DNA of 64,000 nt from Streptomyces sp. WAC 01529 (lineage in GTDB: Bacteria; Actinomycetota; Actinomycetes; Streptomycetales; Streptomycetaceae): assembly GCF_003945545.1 (NCBI RefSeq), contig NZ_CP029617.1, forward strand, positions 2,615,001 through 2,679,000, in the 5' to 3' direction. Positions 40,520 through 47,866 of the stretch are shown here, piece after piece. Each line of letters opens with the position of its first letter. The first letter of the stretch is position 1. A model generated the notes under the pieces. It was not told where the DNA came from. It searched no databases and saw nothing but the letters and a program-made list of their open reading frames with translations. Position numbers and translations under genes: made by a program.

Positions 40520-41602
40520 ATGAACCCTCTGCACCCCCAACGCCAGAGCCGTCTGCTCGGCACCGGAGCCCTGCTCCTGATACCCCTGCTCGTGCTGGTG
40601 GGCAGCGACGGCTTCCGGGCCGCCCTGGACTTCACCACCGGCGTCCTGTGCCTGGTCTCCCTCACCGCCGCCGTGGTCTGGGGCCTGGTCGCCACCGACC
40701 GCCTCTTCCTGCGCTCGCGCGAGCGGCTGCTCGCCCAGGCCGTGCACCGGACCACGGCGGTCGCCTCCGTCGGCTTCCTGCTGCTGCACGGCACCGTCAA
40801 GATCACCCTCGACCACGTGTCGCTCCTCGGCGCCCTCGTGCCCTTCGGGCTCGGCGTCACCGGCAGCGCCGGACTCATCGGCCTCGGCTCGCTCGCGGGC
40901 CTGCTCATGGTGGCCACGAGCGTCACCGGAGCCCTGCGCAGCGCCTTCGCCTCCCCCGCGCGGGTCGCCTCGCGCTGGCGCTCGCTGCACATGCTGGCCT
41001 ACCCCGCCTGGTGCGCGGCGCTGATCCACGGCCTGTACGCGGGCCGCCCGCCGAAGTTCTGGGTGACCGCCCTGTACGGCCTGTGTCTGATCGCCGTCGC
41101 CGGGGCCATCGCGCTGCGCGCGGCGCCGCCGCCGATCAAGCGGATGGTCGCCTCCCGGATCCTCGCCCTGCTCGAACCGGAACCCGGCGCCCCGTCCCGC
41201 GGCCGCCCGCCCGCGCGGGACACCGCCTCCGCCCCGCTCCCCGGCACGGCCCCCGATGTCACCGCCGCCCCCGACCCCGCCGTCGGCATCTCGGCGGCCT
41301 ACCGCGCGCTGACCGAGCCCCCGTACCCCCCGCCCCGCGCCGAACCCGCGGAACGCTGGCCCGCCCCTTGCCCGCCCCCGCCCGCCGAGGCCCCCTACGT
41401 GCCGCCCCAGCCCACGTACGACACCACCCCGCAGCCCGTCTACGACCTCTCCCGCGAGACCCACGACACCTACAGCACTAACGGCACCTACGACTACGAA
41501 CCCGCGTACGACAGCGGCCCCGCCACCGAACCGCTGCCCCGGCCCTTCCAGGCCCCCAGCTCGGGCGAGCCCTGGAACGCCGCCACCGGAGGCCACCCGT
41601 GA
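40520..41602 (+). CDS. Di-heme ferric-reductase-like transmembrane protein
   Basis: A 360-residue integral membrane protein with about six helices in the first 200 residues and a Pro/Tyr-rich soluble tail (about 215-360). Two pairs of histidines lie in helices: H76 and H90 (13 residues between) and H157 and H170 (12 between). That is the spacing of the two b-heme sites in the NOX/ferric reductase family as I remember it. There is no FAD or NADPH domain; the next gene overlaps the stop by 4 bp (GTGA) and encodes a flavin/iron-sulfur protein, so the pair should form one electron-transfer complex. The start ATG 40520 has GGAG 7 nt upstream; an upstream ATG at 40487 is less likely. Confidence 0.82.
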   Translation: MNPLHPQRQSRLLGTGALLLIPLLVLVGSDGFRAALDFTTGVLCLVSLTAAVVWGLVATDRLFLRSRERLLAQAVHRTTAVASVGFLLLHGTVKITLDHVSLLGALVPFGLGVTGSAGLIGLGSLAGLLMVATSVTGALRSAFASPARVASRWRSLHMLAYPAWCAALIHGLYAGRPPKFWVTALYGLCLIAVAGAIALRAAPPPIKRMVASRILALLEPEPGAPSRGRPPARDTASAPLPGTAPDVTAAPDPAVGISAAYRALTEPPYPPPRAEPAERWPAPCPPPPAEAPYVPPQPTYDTTPQPVYDLSRETHDTYSTNGTYDYEPAYDSGPATEPLPRPFQAPSSGEPWNAATGGHP

Positions 41603-43188
41603 ACGCGTCACTGCCCGACGTCCCCGAAGTCCGCGTCGTCGGCCTCCCCGTGCTCACCTCGGGCTTCGACCTGGTCGAGCGCCTGGATCTGACCATGCAC
41701 CTGAAAGTGCACGGCCCCTTGGAACCCCTGGCGGGTGAGCCGCTCGCCCGCCTCGCCGAGGACATCGGGCTGCGCGGCCGGGGCGGCGCCGGCTTCCCCT
41801 TCGCCCGGAAACTGCGGGCCGTCGCCGACGCGGCGATCCGTCGCGGGGTGCGCCCCGTGGTCGTCGTCAACGGCAGCGAGGACGAACCGGCCTGCCGCAA
41901 GGACACCGTCCTGATCAACCGCGCCCCGCACCTGATCCTGGACGGCGCCCTGCTCGCCGCGGAGGCCCTCGGCGCCCGCACCCTCGTCATCGGTGTGACG
42001 CGCGACTCCACCGAGGCCTCGATGCGCACCGCCCTCGCCGAGCGCGGCCTCGGCAACCGCCGCGGCTCGGCCCTTCGCGCGCGCGTGCAGCGCAATCCGG
42101 TACGGATGGTCACCGGGGAGTCCTCCGCCCTGGTCCGCTCGGCCGACGGCGGCCCTCCACTGCCGCCGGGGCGCAAGGTACGTACGTCCGACTCCGGAGT
42201 GGGCGGCGCGCCCACGCTGCTCTCGAACGCGGAGACCTTCGCCCAGCTCGCCGTCGCCGCGCGGACCGGAGCCGACCGCTACTGCCGCACCGGTCTGCGC
42301 GACGAGCCCGGCACGGTCCTGCTGACCCTCTCCGGAGCGGTCGCCCACCCGATGGTCGTCGAGGTCCCCACGGGGGTGCCCTTGCGGTACGTCCTTCAGC
42401 TCGCCGGCGCCCCACCGCTCCCCCAGGGCGTGCTGACGGGCGGGTACCACGGCAAGTGGCTCGACAGCGTCACGGCGCACGACGCGGTCGTCTCCCGCGC
42501 CGCCCTGGAGGCCTGCGGGGGCGCGCTCGGCGCGGGCGCGATCCTGCCGATCGGTGAGGGCACCTGCCCCCTCGGGGAGTCGCTGCGCGTCGCGCGCTGG
42601 CTCGCCGCGGAGAGCGCCGGGCAGTGCGGCCCCTGCTACCTCGGCCTCCCCGCGGCGGCCCGAGGCCTCGCGGACGTCCTGGACGGGGGCGGGCCGACCG
42701 CTCTCGAGGCGCTGCGCGAGGTGACCCGGGCCGTGAAGCGGCGCGGCGCCTGCAAGCATCCGGACGGCTCGGCGGCCTTCCTGGAGTCCTCGATCGCGGC
42801 GTTCACGGACGACCTCGCGGCGCATGTCCTCGGCGACGGCTGCGGCCGGCCCGTCGCGGGCGTCCTGCCCCTCCAGGCGGAGGCTCCCCCCGCGCAGGCG
42901 CCCACTGGCCGCAAGCTGGCCGTCGACTGGACGCTCTGCCGGGGGCACGGCCTGTGCGCGGACATCGTCCCCGAGCTGATCCAGCTGGGCCCGGACGGCT
43001 TCCCCGCCGTAGCGGAGGCGTCCGTACCGCGCTACTCCGAAGCGCGCGCTTCCCGCGCCGTGCGCCGCTGCCCGGCGCTCGCCCTGCGCATCGAGGAGGA
43101 CCCGAAGGCGGCGTCCCCGGCCCGCCCGGCGCTGCCCGCGCTCCCGCCCGGCCGGGGCCGCAGGGCACTCGGCAGCGGAAGGCAGTAA
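41599..43188 (+). CDS. NuoF-like flavoprotein fused to a 3Fe-4S-type ferredoxin
   Basis: A 529-residue soluble oxidoreductase. Residues 1-400 resemble the NADH/FMN subunit of complex I (NuoF): GLRGRGGAGFPFARK for FMN, NGSEDEPACRKD for NADH, an SLBB segment (about 235-285) and the iron-sulfur domain. In that domain the usual first cluster cysteine is Ala (ESAGQCGPC: A340, C343, C346), while the distant C385 is kept. The C-terminal 100 residues are a ferredoxin with C447-x2-H450-x2-C453 and C491-P, the pattern of 3Fe-4S ferredoxins of P450 systems. Translation is coupled to the di-heme membrane protein. Probably it oxidises NAD(P)H and passes electrons to the hemes; the acceptor is unknown. Confidence 0.85.
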   Translation: MNASLPDVPEVRVVGLPVLTSGFDLVERLDLTMHLKVHGPLEPLAGEPLARLAEDIGLRGRGGAGFPFARKLRAVADAAIRRGVRPVVVVNGSEDEPACRKDTVLINRAPHLILDGALLAAEALGARTLVIGVTRDSTEASMRTALAERGLGNRRGSALRARVQRNPVRMVTGESSALVRSADGGPPLPPGRKVRTSDSGVGGAPTLLSNAETFAQLAVAARTGADRYCRTGLRDEPGTVLLTLSGAVAHPMVVEVPTGVPLRYVLQLAGAPPLPQGVLTGGYHGKWLDSVTAHDAVVSRAALEACGGALGAGAILPIGEGTCPLGESLRVARWLAAESAGQCGPCYLGLPAAARGLADVLDGGGPTALEALREVTRAVKRRGACKHPDGSAAFLESSIAAFTDDLAAHVLGDGCGRPVAGVLPLQAEAPPAQAPTGRKLAVDWTLCRGHGLCADIVPELIQLGPDGFPAVAEASVPRYSEARASRAVRRCPALALRIEEDPKAASPARPALPALPPGRGRRALGSGRQ

Positions 43189-43197
43189 AAACAGAAA

Positions 43198-43238
43198 GAT
43201 GAGAGCGGGCCACCCGATCCGGGTGGCCCGCTCTCATC
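43198..43238 (-). terminator. Strong hairpin after tRNA-Ala
   Basis: A perfect 19-bp stem (43198-43216 with 43220-43238) with a 3-nt loop. Read on the minus strand it follows the tRNA and is succeeded by a U-rich tract (TTTCTGTTTTT), a good intrinsic terminator. It also lies 9 bp after the plus-strand gene stop and could serve both directions. Confidence 0.88.
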
Positions 43239-43243
43239 TGCTG

Positions 43244-43316
43244 TGGAGCTAAGGAGAATTGAACTCCTGACCTCCTGCATGCCATGCAGGCGCTCTACCA
43301 ACTGAGCTATAGCCCC
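43244..43316 (-). tRNA. tRNA-Ala(GGC), copy 1
   Basis: Read on the minus strand the 73-nt gene starts GGGGCTATAGCTCAGTTGGT. The acceptor stem is GGGGCTA/TAGCTCC, the anticodon arm is CCTGC-ATGGCAT-GCAGG with anticodon GGC, and the T arm contains GTTCAAT. The discriminator is A and CCA is not encoded. It is identical to the copy at 47652-47724. A strong terminator follows. Confidence 0.97.
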
Positions 43317-43424
43317 TTGCTGTGTCCGCCCGGTTTCCCCGGCGGCTCCGCCAACATTACACGGTCATCCCCGTGCTCCACCAAATCGTTTCCGGTCTGG
43401 ACCGATACCACCCGATAAGGCCGG

Positions 43425-43430
43425 TACTGT
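43425..43430 (+). promoter_or_regulatory. -10 element of the GT87 gene
   Basis: TACTGT lies 8 nt before the GTG at 43439. With no ribosome-binding site present, this suggests transcription starts at or near the GTG and decides the start in favour of 43439 over the longer frame from 43322, which would begin beside the tRNA. Confidence 0.5.
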
Positions 43431-43438
43431 CAGCCTCC

Positions 43439-44656
43439 GTGACCGTGCTCGCGTTCGCCACCGCCCGCCGCCGCCGTGTGCCCCTCGCCGCCGGGGGCTG
43501 CCTGCTCTCGTTCACGGCCTTCTGGCTGGCCCAGCGCGCCGCCGACGTCTCGATGATCGACCTGATGGTCTACCGGGCCGAGGGCGAGACCGTGCGGGCG
43601 GGCGGCGACCTGTACGCCCTGCGCACCACCGAAGCCCATCTGCCGACGACCTACCCGCCGTTCGCCGCGCTCCTGTTCACCCCGCTGACGCTCCTGGACA
43701 TCCCGGACATGCGGGCCCTCGCCACGCTCGGGAACCTGCTCCTGCTCGTCGTCTTCGTCTCGCTCTCCCTGCGCTTCGTCGGCGAAGCGCGGCACGCGCG
43801 CGTGGAGAGCGCCCTGTGGGTGTCCGCGCTCGCCGTCTGGTGCGAGCCGGTCTGGACGACGCTGCGCTACGGCCAGGTCAACCTGCTGCTCGCCGTCCTC
43901 GTCCTGTGGGACCTGTCCCGGCGCCCCGGCCACCGCTGGGCGGGGCTCGGCATCGGTGTCGCCGCGGCGATCAAGCTCACGCCCGCGCTCTTCGTGGTCC
44001 TCCTGCTGCTGACCGGGGCCGCCGAGGCCCTGCGGCGCGGTGCGTGGCGGCCCGCGGTGCGGCACGCGTGCGTGGCGGCAGCCTCGTTCGCGGGCGCGAC
44101 GCTCCTCGCGGCCGCCGTGCTGCCCCACGACTCGTGGCGGTTCTGGACCCGGATGGTCTTCCAGGCGGGCCGGGTCGGGCTCGCGGAGGACACCGCGAAC
44201 CAGTCGCTGCGCGGCGTCCTCGCCCGGCTCCTGCGCACCCCGGAGCCCGGCCTGTGGTGGGCGGTGGCCGCGGCGGTGGTCTGCGCGCTCGGCCTCGCGG
44301 TCGCGGTGGGCGCCGCGCTGCGCGGGGAGCGGGCCCGGGCCGCGCTCTGCTGCGCGGCGACGGCGCTCCTGGTGAGCCCGGTGTCGTGGTCGCACCACTG
44401 GGTGTGGTGCGTGCCGATGGTGCTGCTCCTGGGTGCCGAGGCGGTCCGCCGGGGCGGCCGGGCCCGGTGGGCGGCGACCGGGGCCGCCTGCCTGGTCTTC
44501 TGCTCGTACGCCCTGTGGTGGGTGCCCCACGGGGAGGGGCGGCTCGAACTCGGCCAGAATTATGGCCAGATGACGCTGTCCGCCCTCTACGTAGTGACCG
44601 CTTCGGGGTTTCTGCTGGCCGGTGTCAGGCGGTGGCGAACGAGTAGAACCGTTTGA
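43439..44656 (+). CDS. GT87-family integral membrane glycosyltransferase
   Basis: A roughly 405-residue polytopic membrane protein of glycosyltransferase family 87 (DUF2029), which in Actinobacteria uses polyprenyl-phosphate mannose to mannosylate lipids or wall glycans. The early loop has the family acidic motif SMIDLMVYRAEGE with the Asp, then the TTYPPFAALLFTPL segment, and later VWTTLRYGQVNLLLAVLVLW, GIGVAAAIKLTPALF, TANQSLRGVLARLL and LVSPVSWSHHWVW, all characteristic. About ten helices are visible. Its 3' end overlaps the convergent zinc-ribbon gene by 32 bp. It lies between the two tRNA-Ala copies. Confidence 0.88.
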   Translation: MTVLAFATARRRRVPLAAGGCLLSFTAFWLAQRAADVSMIDLMVYRAEGETVRAGGDLYALRTTEAHLPTTYPPFAALLFTPLTLLDIPDMRALATLGNLLLLVVFVSLSLRFVGEARHARVESALWVSALAVWCEPVWTTLRYGQVNLLLAVLVLWDLSRRPGHRWAGLGIGVAAAIKLTPALFVVLLLLTGAAEALRRGAWRPAVRHACVAAASFAGATLLAAAVLPHDSWRFWTRMVFQAGRVGLAEDTANQSLRGVLARLLRTPEPGLWWAVAAAVVCALGLAVAVGAALRGERARAALCCAATALLVSPVSWSHHWVWCVPMVLLLGAEAVRRGGRARWAATGAACLVFCSYALWWVPHGEGRLELGQNYGQMTLSALYVVTASGFLLAGVRRWRTSRTV

Positions 44657-44858
44657 GGGTGCAGTGCTCGTCGAGCAGCCTGCCGTAGATCGGCTCCCCT
44701 TCGAGTTCCCGGTAGGTCTCGATGGGGTCGCCTTTTATGATCAGCGCCCGCGCGCACTCCTCACACCAGTACTGGTATTCGTTGTTCACCGGCTCCATGT
44801 CGCGGACGATTGGTGTGCCACTGCCGCACCAGTCGCATTTCCGCCTGTGTGCACCCAT
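44625..44858 (-). CDS. Small zinc-ribbon protein A
   Basis: A 77-residue protein with CDWCGSG near the N-terminus (C8, C11) and CEECARAL (C32, C35), a four-cysteine zinc ribbon, followed by a helical tail ending RFYSFATA. No catalytic motif is present. It starts with ATG at 44858, 3 bp after the stop of the second zinc-ribbon gene, so the two are surely one transcript. Its last 32 bp overlap the 3' end of the GT87 gene on the opposite strand. Function unknown. Confidence 0.8.
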   Translation of the reverse strand: MGAHRRKCDWCGSGTPIVRDMEPVNNEYQYWCEECARALIIKGDPIETYRELEGEPIYGRLLDEHCTLKRFYSFATA

Positions 44859-44861
44859 CGA

Positions 44862-45044
44862 TCAGCTCCAGCTGTGGCCGCAGGCGGTGCAGACGTAACT
44901 GACCCCGCCGTTGTCACCGAGTACCTGGGCGACGTGGGCAGAGCCGCAGGAAGGGCAGTTGAGGAGGGCGCGGAGCGCGGCGCGTTCTCGTGTCGCCGCC
45001 TCGTCGAAGAGGCGGTCGACCTCTTCGAAGATGCTCGCAGGCAT
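44862..45044 (-). CDS. Small zinc-ribbon protein B
   Basis: A 60-residue protein. The N-terminal half is an acidic helix (PASIFEEVDRLFDEAATRER); the C-terminal half is a zinc ribbon with CPSCGSAHV and YVCTACGHSWS (C32, C35, C53, C56). The frame is open upstream, but the ATG at 45044 follows GGGAGGGAG at ideal spacing, which fixes the start. It is immediately upstream of zinc-ribbon A. Small ribbons of this kind often bind RNA polymerase, RNA or metals; nothing more specific can be said. Confidence 0.82.
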   Translation of the reverse strand: MPASIFEEVDRLFDEAATRERAALRALLNCPSCGSAHVAQVLGDNGGVSYVCTACGHSWS

Positions 45045-45114
45045 CGCGCTCTCCCTCCCGTCGGGCTGCGTCCCCTTCCGGCCGTCCGATTCTGCCACGC
45101 TCTGAGCGGCCCGG

Positions 45115-46581
45115 TCAGCGACGCATTCGTACCAGTCCGGACACGGCGCCGAGCGCGGCCACCGCGGAGAGCGCGTAGCAGCACACGAGGAGCGCGTCCC
45201 CGGATGAATACGCCCCGGAGCCCCCTTGCGACTCAAGCCTGTTCAAGAAGAGCGCTCCGAAGCAGGCGACTCCGGTCAGCTGGCCGAGCTGGGTGACCGT
45301 CGCGAGGAGGCCGCTGGCGTCCGCCGCGTCCTCGGCGCGCACCGTGGCGAGCGCCCGCGTGAGCGTCGGCCCGAAGCCGAGCGAGAGCCCGGCGCCGACG
45401 CCGACGAAGGCCGCGTACAACCAGAGCCCGCCGTCGCCACCGTCCCGCAGCAGGAGGCCCACGGCGGCCGTCGACACGGCGGTCAGCGCGAAACCGCCGG
45501 GGATCAGCGCCCGTTGCACCGCCTGCGGCCAGCGGCGCCAGGTCAGGCCGACGAGGCCGAAGACCGCGGCGGTCGGCGCGAAGGTGAGACCGGCGCGCAG
45601 CGCGCTGTGGCCGAGGCCGCCCTGGACGTGCAGGGTGAGCGCGAAGAGGAAGCCCGCGTTGACGGCCATCACGGCGGTGACCCGGACGACCGCGAGGCCC
45701 ATGCCCGGCGTCCGCAGCACCCGGGGCGCGATCAGGGGCGCCCCGCCCCGCCGGGCGAGCCGTGTCTCGTACGCGCAGAACAGCGCGAAGAGCAGCGCGG
45801 CGGCGCCCAGCGAGAGCCAGGACCACAGCGGCCAGTCCTCCTGCTCCCCGAGCACCAGCGGCACGGTGAACAGCGACACGGCGCCCGCGAGCAGCACGAG
45901 CCCCGGCAGATCGAGGCCGCGCGCCCGCCCCGCCGCGCGCTCCGCGTCGTCGTCGCGCGGCAGCACGCGCACCGCGAGGAGGAGCAGGACGACGCCGACC
46001 GGCACGTTCACCAGGAACACCGGCCGCCAGCCGGTGCCGAACAGGTCGGCGCTGACCAGGACCCCGCCGAGCACCTGCCCGGCGGCGGCGCCGGTCGCGA
46101 GGACCGCCGAGTACGCGCCGAGCGCCCTCACCCGCGCCTCGCCCGCGAAGTTCCGCTGGATCAGGCTGAGCACCTGCGGGATGAGGACGGCCGAGCCCGC
46201 GCCCTGGAGCAGCCGGAAGGCGATCAGCTCCCCGGTCCCCTGGGCGAGTCCGCAGGCGAGCGAGGCCACGGTGAAGACCGCGAGCCCGGCGAGGTAGACC
46301 CGGCGGTGTCCGAGACGGTCGCCCAGGCGTGCGCCGGTGATCAGGAGGACGGCGTACGTGATGGTGTAGCCGGCGATGACCAGCTGCAATCCGGCGCCGG
46401 ACGCGTGCAGTTCGGCGCGGATGGTGGGCGCCGCGACATTGACGATGAAGACGTCGAGCAGCGCCATGAACTGGGCGGCGAGCACGACCGCGAGGAGCCG
46501 TCCGCGGCGATTGTCAGTGCCGGGGGCTTTACTGAATGCGGGAGTTGAACCCGCGGGGGCGGGTGAGGTGGTCGTCGTCAT
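45115..46581 (-). CDS. MFS exporter, DHA2 (EmrB/QacA) type
   Basis: A 488-residue major facilitator with about 14 membrane helices, the drug:H+ antiporter-2 arrangement. Motifs are LDVFIVNVAAPTIRAEL in helix 1 (motif D1), GARLGDRLGHRRVYLAGL (motif A) and RLLQGAGSAVLIPQVLSLIQ (motif B/C region). The start is the ATG at 46581 (MTTTTSPAPAGSTPAF); the frame extends further upstream but only across the divergent regulator. Substrates of this class are usually toxic small molecules or antibiotics. It is divergent from an HTH regulator 95 bp away, the typical exporter-repressor pairing. Confidence 0.9.
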   Translation of the reverse strand: MTTTTSPAPAGSTPAFSKAPGTDNRRGRLLAVVLAAQFMALLDVFIVNVAAPTIRAELHASGAGLQLVIAGYTITYAVLLITGARLGDRLGHRRVYLAGLAVFTVASLACGLAQGTGELIAFRLLQGAGSAVLIPQVLSLIQRNFAGEARVRALGAYSAVLATGAAAGQVLGGVLVSADLFGTGWRPVFLVNVPVGVVLLLLAVRVLPRDDDAERAAGRARGLDLPGLVLLAGAVSLFTVPLVLGEQEDWPLWSWLSLGAAALLFALFCAYETRLARRGGAPLIAPRVLRTPGMGLAVVRVTAVMAVNAGFLFALTLHVQGGLGHSALRAGLTFAPTAAVFGLVGLTWRRWPQAVQRALIPGGFALTAVSTAAVGLLLRDGGDGGLWLYAAFVGVGAGLSLGFGPTLTRALATVRAEDAADASGLLATVTQLGQLTGVACFGALFLNRLESQGGSGAYSSGDALLVCCYALSAVAALGAVSGLVRMRR

Positions 46582-46629
46582 GCCATCGAGCGTGCCGACG
46601 GCCGGGTACGGGTAACGAGAGCCCGCTGA

Positions 46630-46646
46630 TGCTGGTACTGACAGCA
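46630..46646. promoter_or_regulatory. Palindrome between exporter and regulator
   Basis: TGCTG-GTACTGA-CAGCA is a perfect 5-bp inverted repeat with a 7-nt spacer in the 94-bp divergent promoter region of the MFS exporter and the HTH regulator. Position and size suit an operator, but this is a weak prediction. Confidence 0.35.
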
Positions 46647-46675
46647 CCTGGCAGCGGTGGGGGCGGGCGCGGACG

Positions 46676-47629
46676 ATGGGGGACGTGACGACGATGACGG
46701 GGATCCGAGGACGGACGCGGGAGCAGACGGGGCAGCCCGCGACCACCCAGCGGCGGCGGCCCGAGCTCGCCGCCTTTCTGCGGGGCCGCAGGGCCCGGGT
46801 GACGCCGGCCGACGTGGGCATGGCACCGGGACTGCGCCGCCGCACACCGGGGCTGCGCCGCGAGGAGGTCGCCCAGCTCTCCGGCGTCGGCGTCACCTGG
46901 TACACCTGGCTCGAACAGGGGCGCCCGATCAACGCCTCGCCCCAGGTCCTGGACGCCGTGGCGCGCACCCTGCGCCTCGACCAGCCCGAGCGCGAGCATC
47001 TGTACCACCTGGCCGAGGTGCCGTACGCCCCGGACCGCGAGGCCGCGGCGGGAGCGGTGGGCCCGGAGATCCAGGGCATCATCGACGCCATGGACCCGCG
47101 CCCCGCGGTGGTCTACAACACGCGCTACGACATCCTCGCCACCAACGCCGCCTACCGCGACCTGTTCCTCATCGAGCAGATCCCCACGAGCGGCGTCGCG
47201 AACGTGCTGTGGTCGCTGTTCACCGTGCCCGCGCGGGACTGCCCGCTGGTCTTCCGCGACTCGGAGCTGCCGGTGATGGTGGCGACTTTGCGCAGTGCGT
47301 ACGGCCGGCATGTGGGCGAGCCCGAGTGGGAGGGCTTCATACACGCCCTGTCCGCCACGAGCCCGCACTTCGCGAAGCTCTGGGAGAGCGGTGACGTGCT
47401 GCCGCCCGGGCCCCGGGTGAAGACGTTCCGGCACAAGGCGATCGGCGAGCTGCGCATGACGTCGGTCTCCCTGAGCATCAACGGCATGCCCGAGTCCCGG
47501 ATCGTCGTCTACACCCCGGACGACGACGAGAGCAGACGGCACACGGCCGCGCTGCGCGAGCGACGGCTGAGGAGCGGTGACCAGGAAGGCCGGCCAGGGA
47601 GGGCGGGAACGGAAAATCCCGCCCCCTGA
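46676..47629 (+). CDS. HTH regulator with MmyB-like ligand domain
   Basis: A 317-residue transcription factor. The N-terminal Xre-type helix-turn-helix has RRRTPGLRREEVAQLSGVGV and TWYTWLEQGRPINASPQVLD, and the remainder (about 110-290) is the MmyB-like PAS-related domain (MDPRPAVVYNTRYDILATN, LRSAYGRHVGEPEWEGFI, FRHKAIGELRMTSVSLSING) that binds fatty acids or other hydrophobic ligands in relatives. It is divergent from the DHA2 exporter and probably controls it. The ATG at 46676 is used; in-frame ATG 46694 is an alternative with GGGGGA upstream. The gene ends inside an imperfect hairpin. Confidence 0.88.
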   Translation: MGDVTTMTGIRGRTREQTGQPATTQRRRPELAAFLRGRRARVTPADVGMAPGLRRRTPGLRREEVAQLSGVGVTWYTWLEQGRPINASPQVLDAVARTLRLDQPEREHLYHLAEVPYAPDREAAAGAVGPEIQGIIDAMDPRPAVVYNTRYDILATNAAYRDLFLIEQIPTSGVANVLWSLFTVPARDCPLVFRDSELPVMVATLRSAYGRHVGEPEWEGFIHALSATSPHFAKLWESGDVLPPGPRVKTFRHKAIGELRMTSVSLSINGMPESRIVVYTPDDDESRRHTAALRERRLRSGDQEGRPGRAGTENPAP

Positions 47630-47645
47630 TGGGGACGGGATTTCC
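47611..47645 (-). terminator. Hairpin after tRNA-Ala copy 2
   Basis: Imperfect stem GGAAAATCCCGCCCC (47611-47625) with GGGGACGGGATTTCC (47631-47645), one bulge and one mismatch. It follows the second tRNA by 6 bp on the minus strand and overlaps the end of the HTH regulator gene, so it may act in both directions. Confidence 0.65.
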
Positions 47646-47651
47646 GGACTG

Positions 47652-47724
47652 TGGAGCTAAGGAGAATTGAACTCCTGACCTCCTGCATGCCATGCAGGCG
47701 CTCTACCAACTGAGCTATAGCCCC
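47652..47724 (-). tRNA. tRNA-Ala(GGC), copy 2
   Basis: A 73-nt gene identical base for base to the tRNA-Ala at 43244-43316, same strand, anticodon GGC. Identity extends only a few bases beyond the gene on each side. The two copies are 4408 bp apart and bracket the GT87, zinc-ribbon, exporter and regulator genes. Confidence 0.97.
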
Positions 47725-47754
47725 TCGTGCCACGCGGTGGAACCGCTCCGGCGT

Positions 47755-47777
47755 TTCGCCCCGCTCGGCGGGGCGAA
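47755..47777 (-). terminator. Hairpin after the phosphatase gene
   Basis: A perfect 9-bp stem TTCGCCCCG (47755-47763) with CGGGGCGAA (47769-47777) and a 5-nt loop, about 90 bp past the stop of the histidine-phosphatase gene and upstream of the tRNA. Likely terminator of the nadD-rsfS operon. Confidence 0.65.
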
Positions 47778-47866
47778 CAAGAAGAACTTTAGCCTGCGAC
47801 CAGCCCGAATGTGAAATCCGGGTCCGGCCGCCCAGAGAGGTGATCCCAAGGCGGCCCTCGGGAGGC

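Noticed and set aside
43322..43438. Long N-terminus of the GT87 protein from GTG 43322
   Set aside because: It would begin 5 bp from the tRNA 5' end, inside its promoter region, and has no family similarity; TACTGT 8 nt before 43439 supports the shorter start.
43244..47724. Integrative element between the tRNA-Ala genes
   Set aside because: No integrase, excisionase, replication or transfer gene lies between them, and base composition does not differ visibly from the surroundings.
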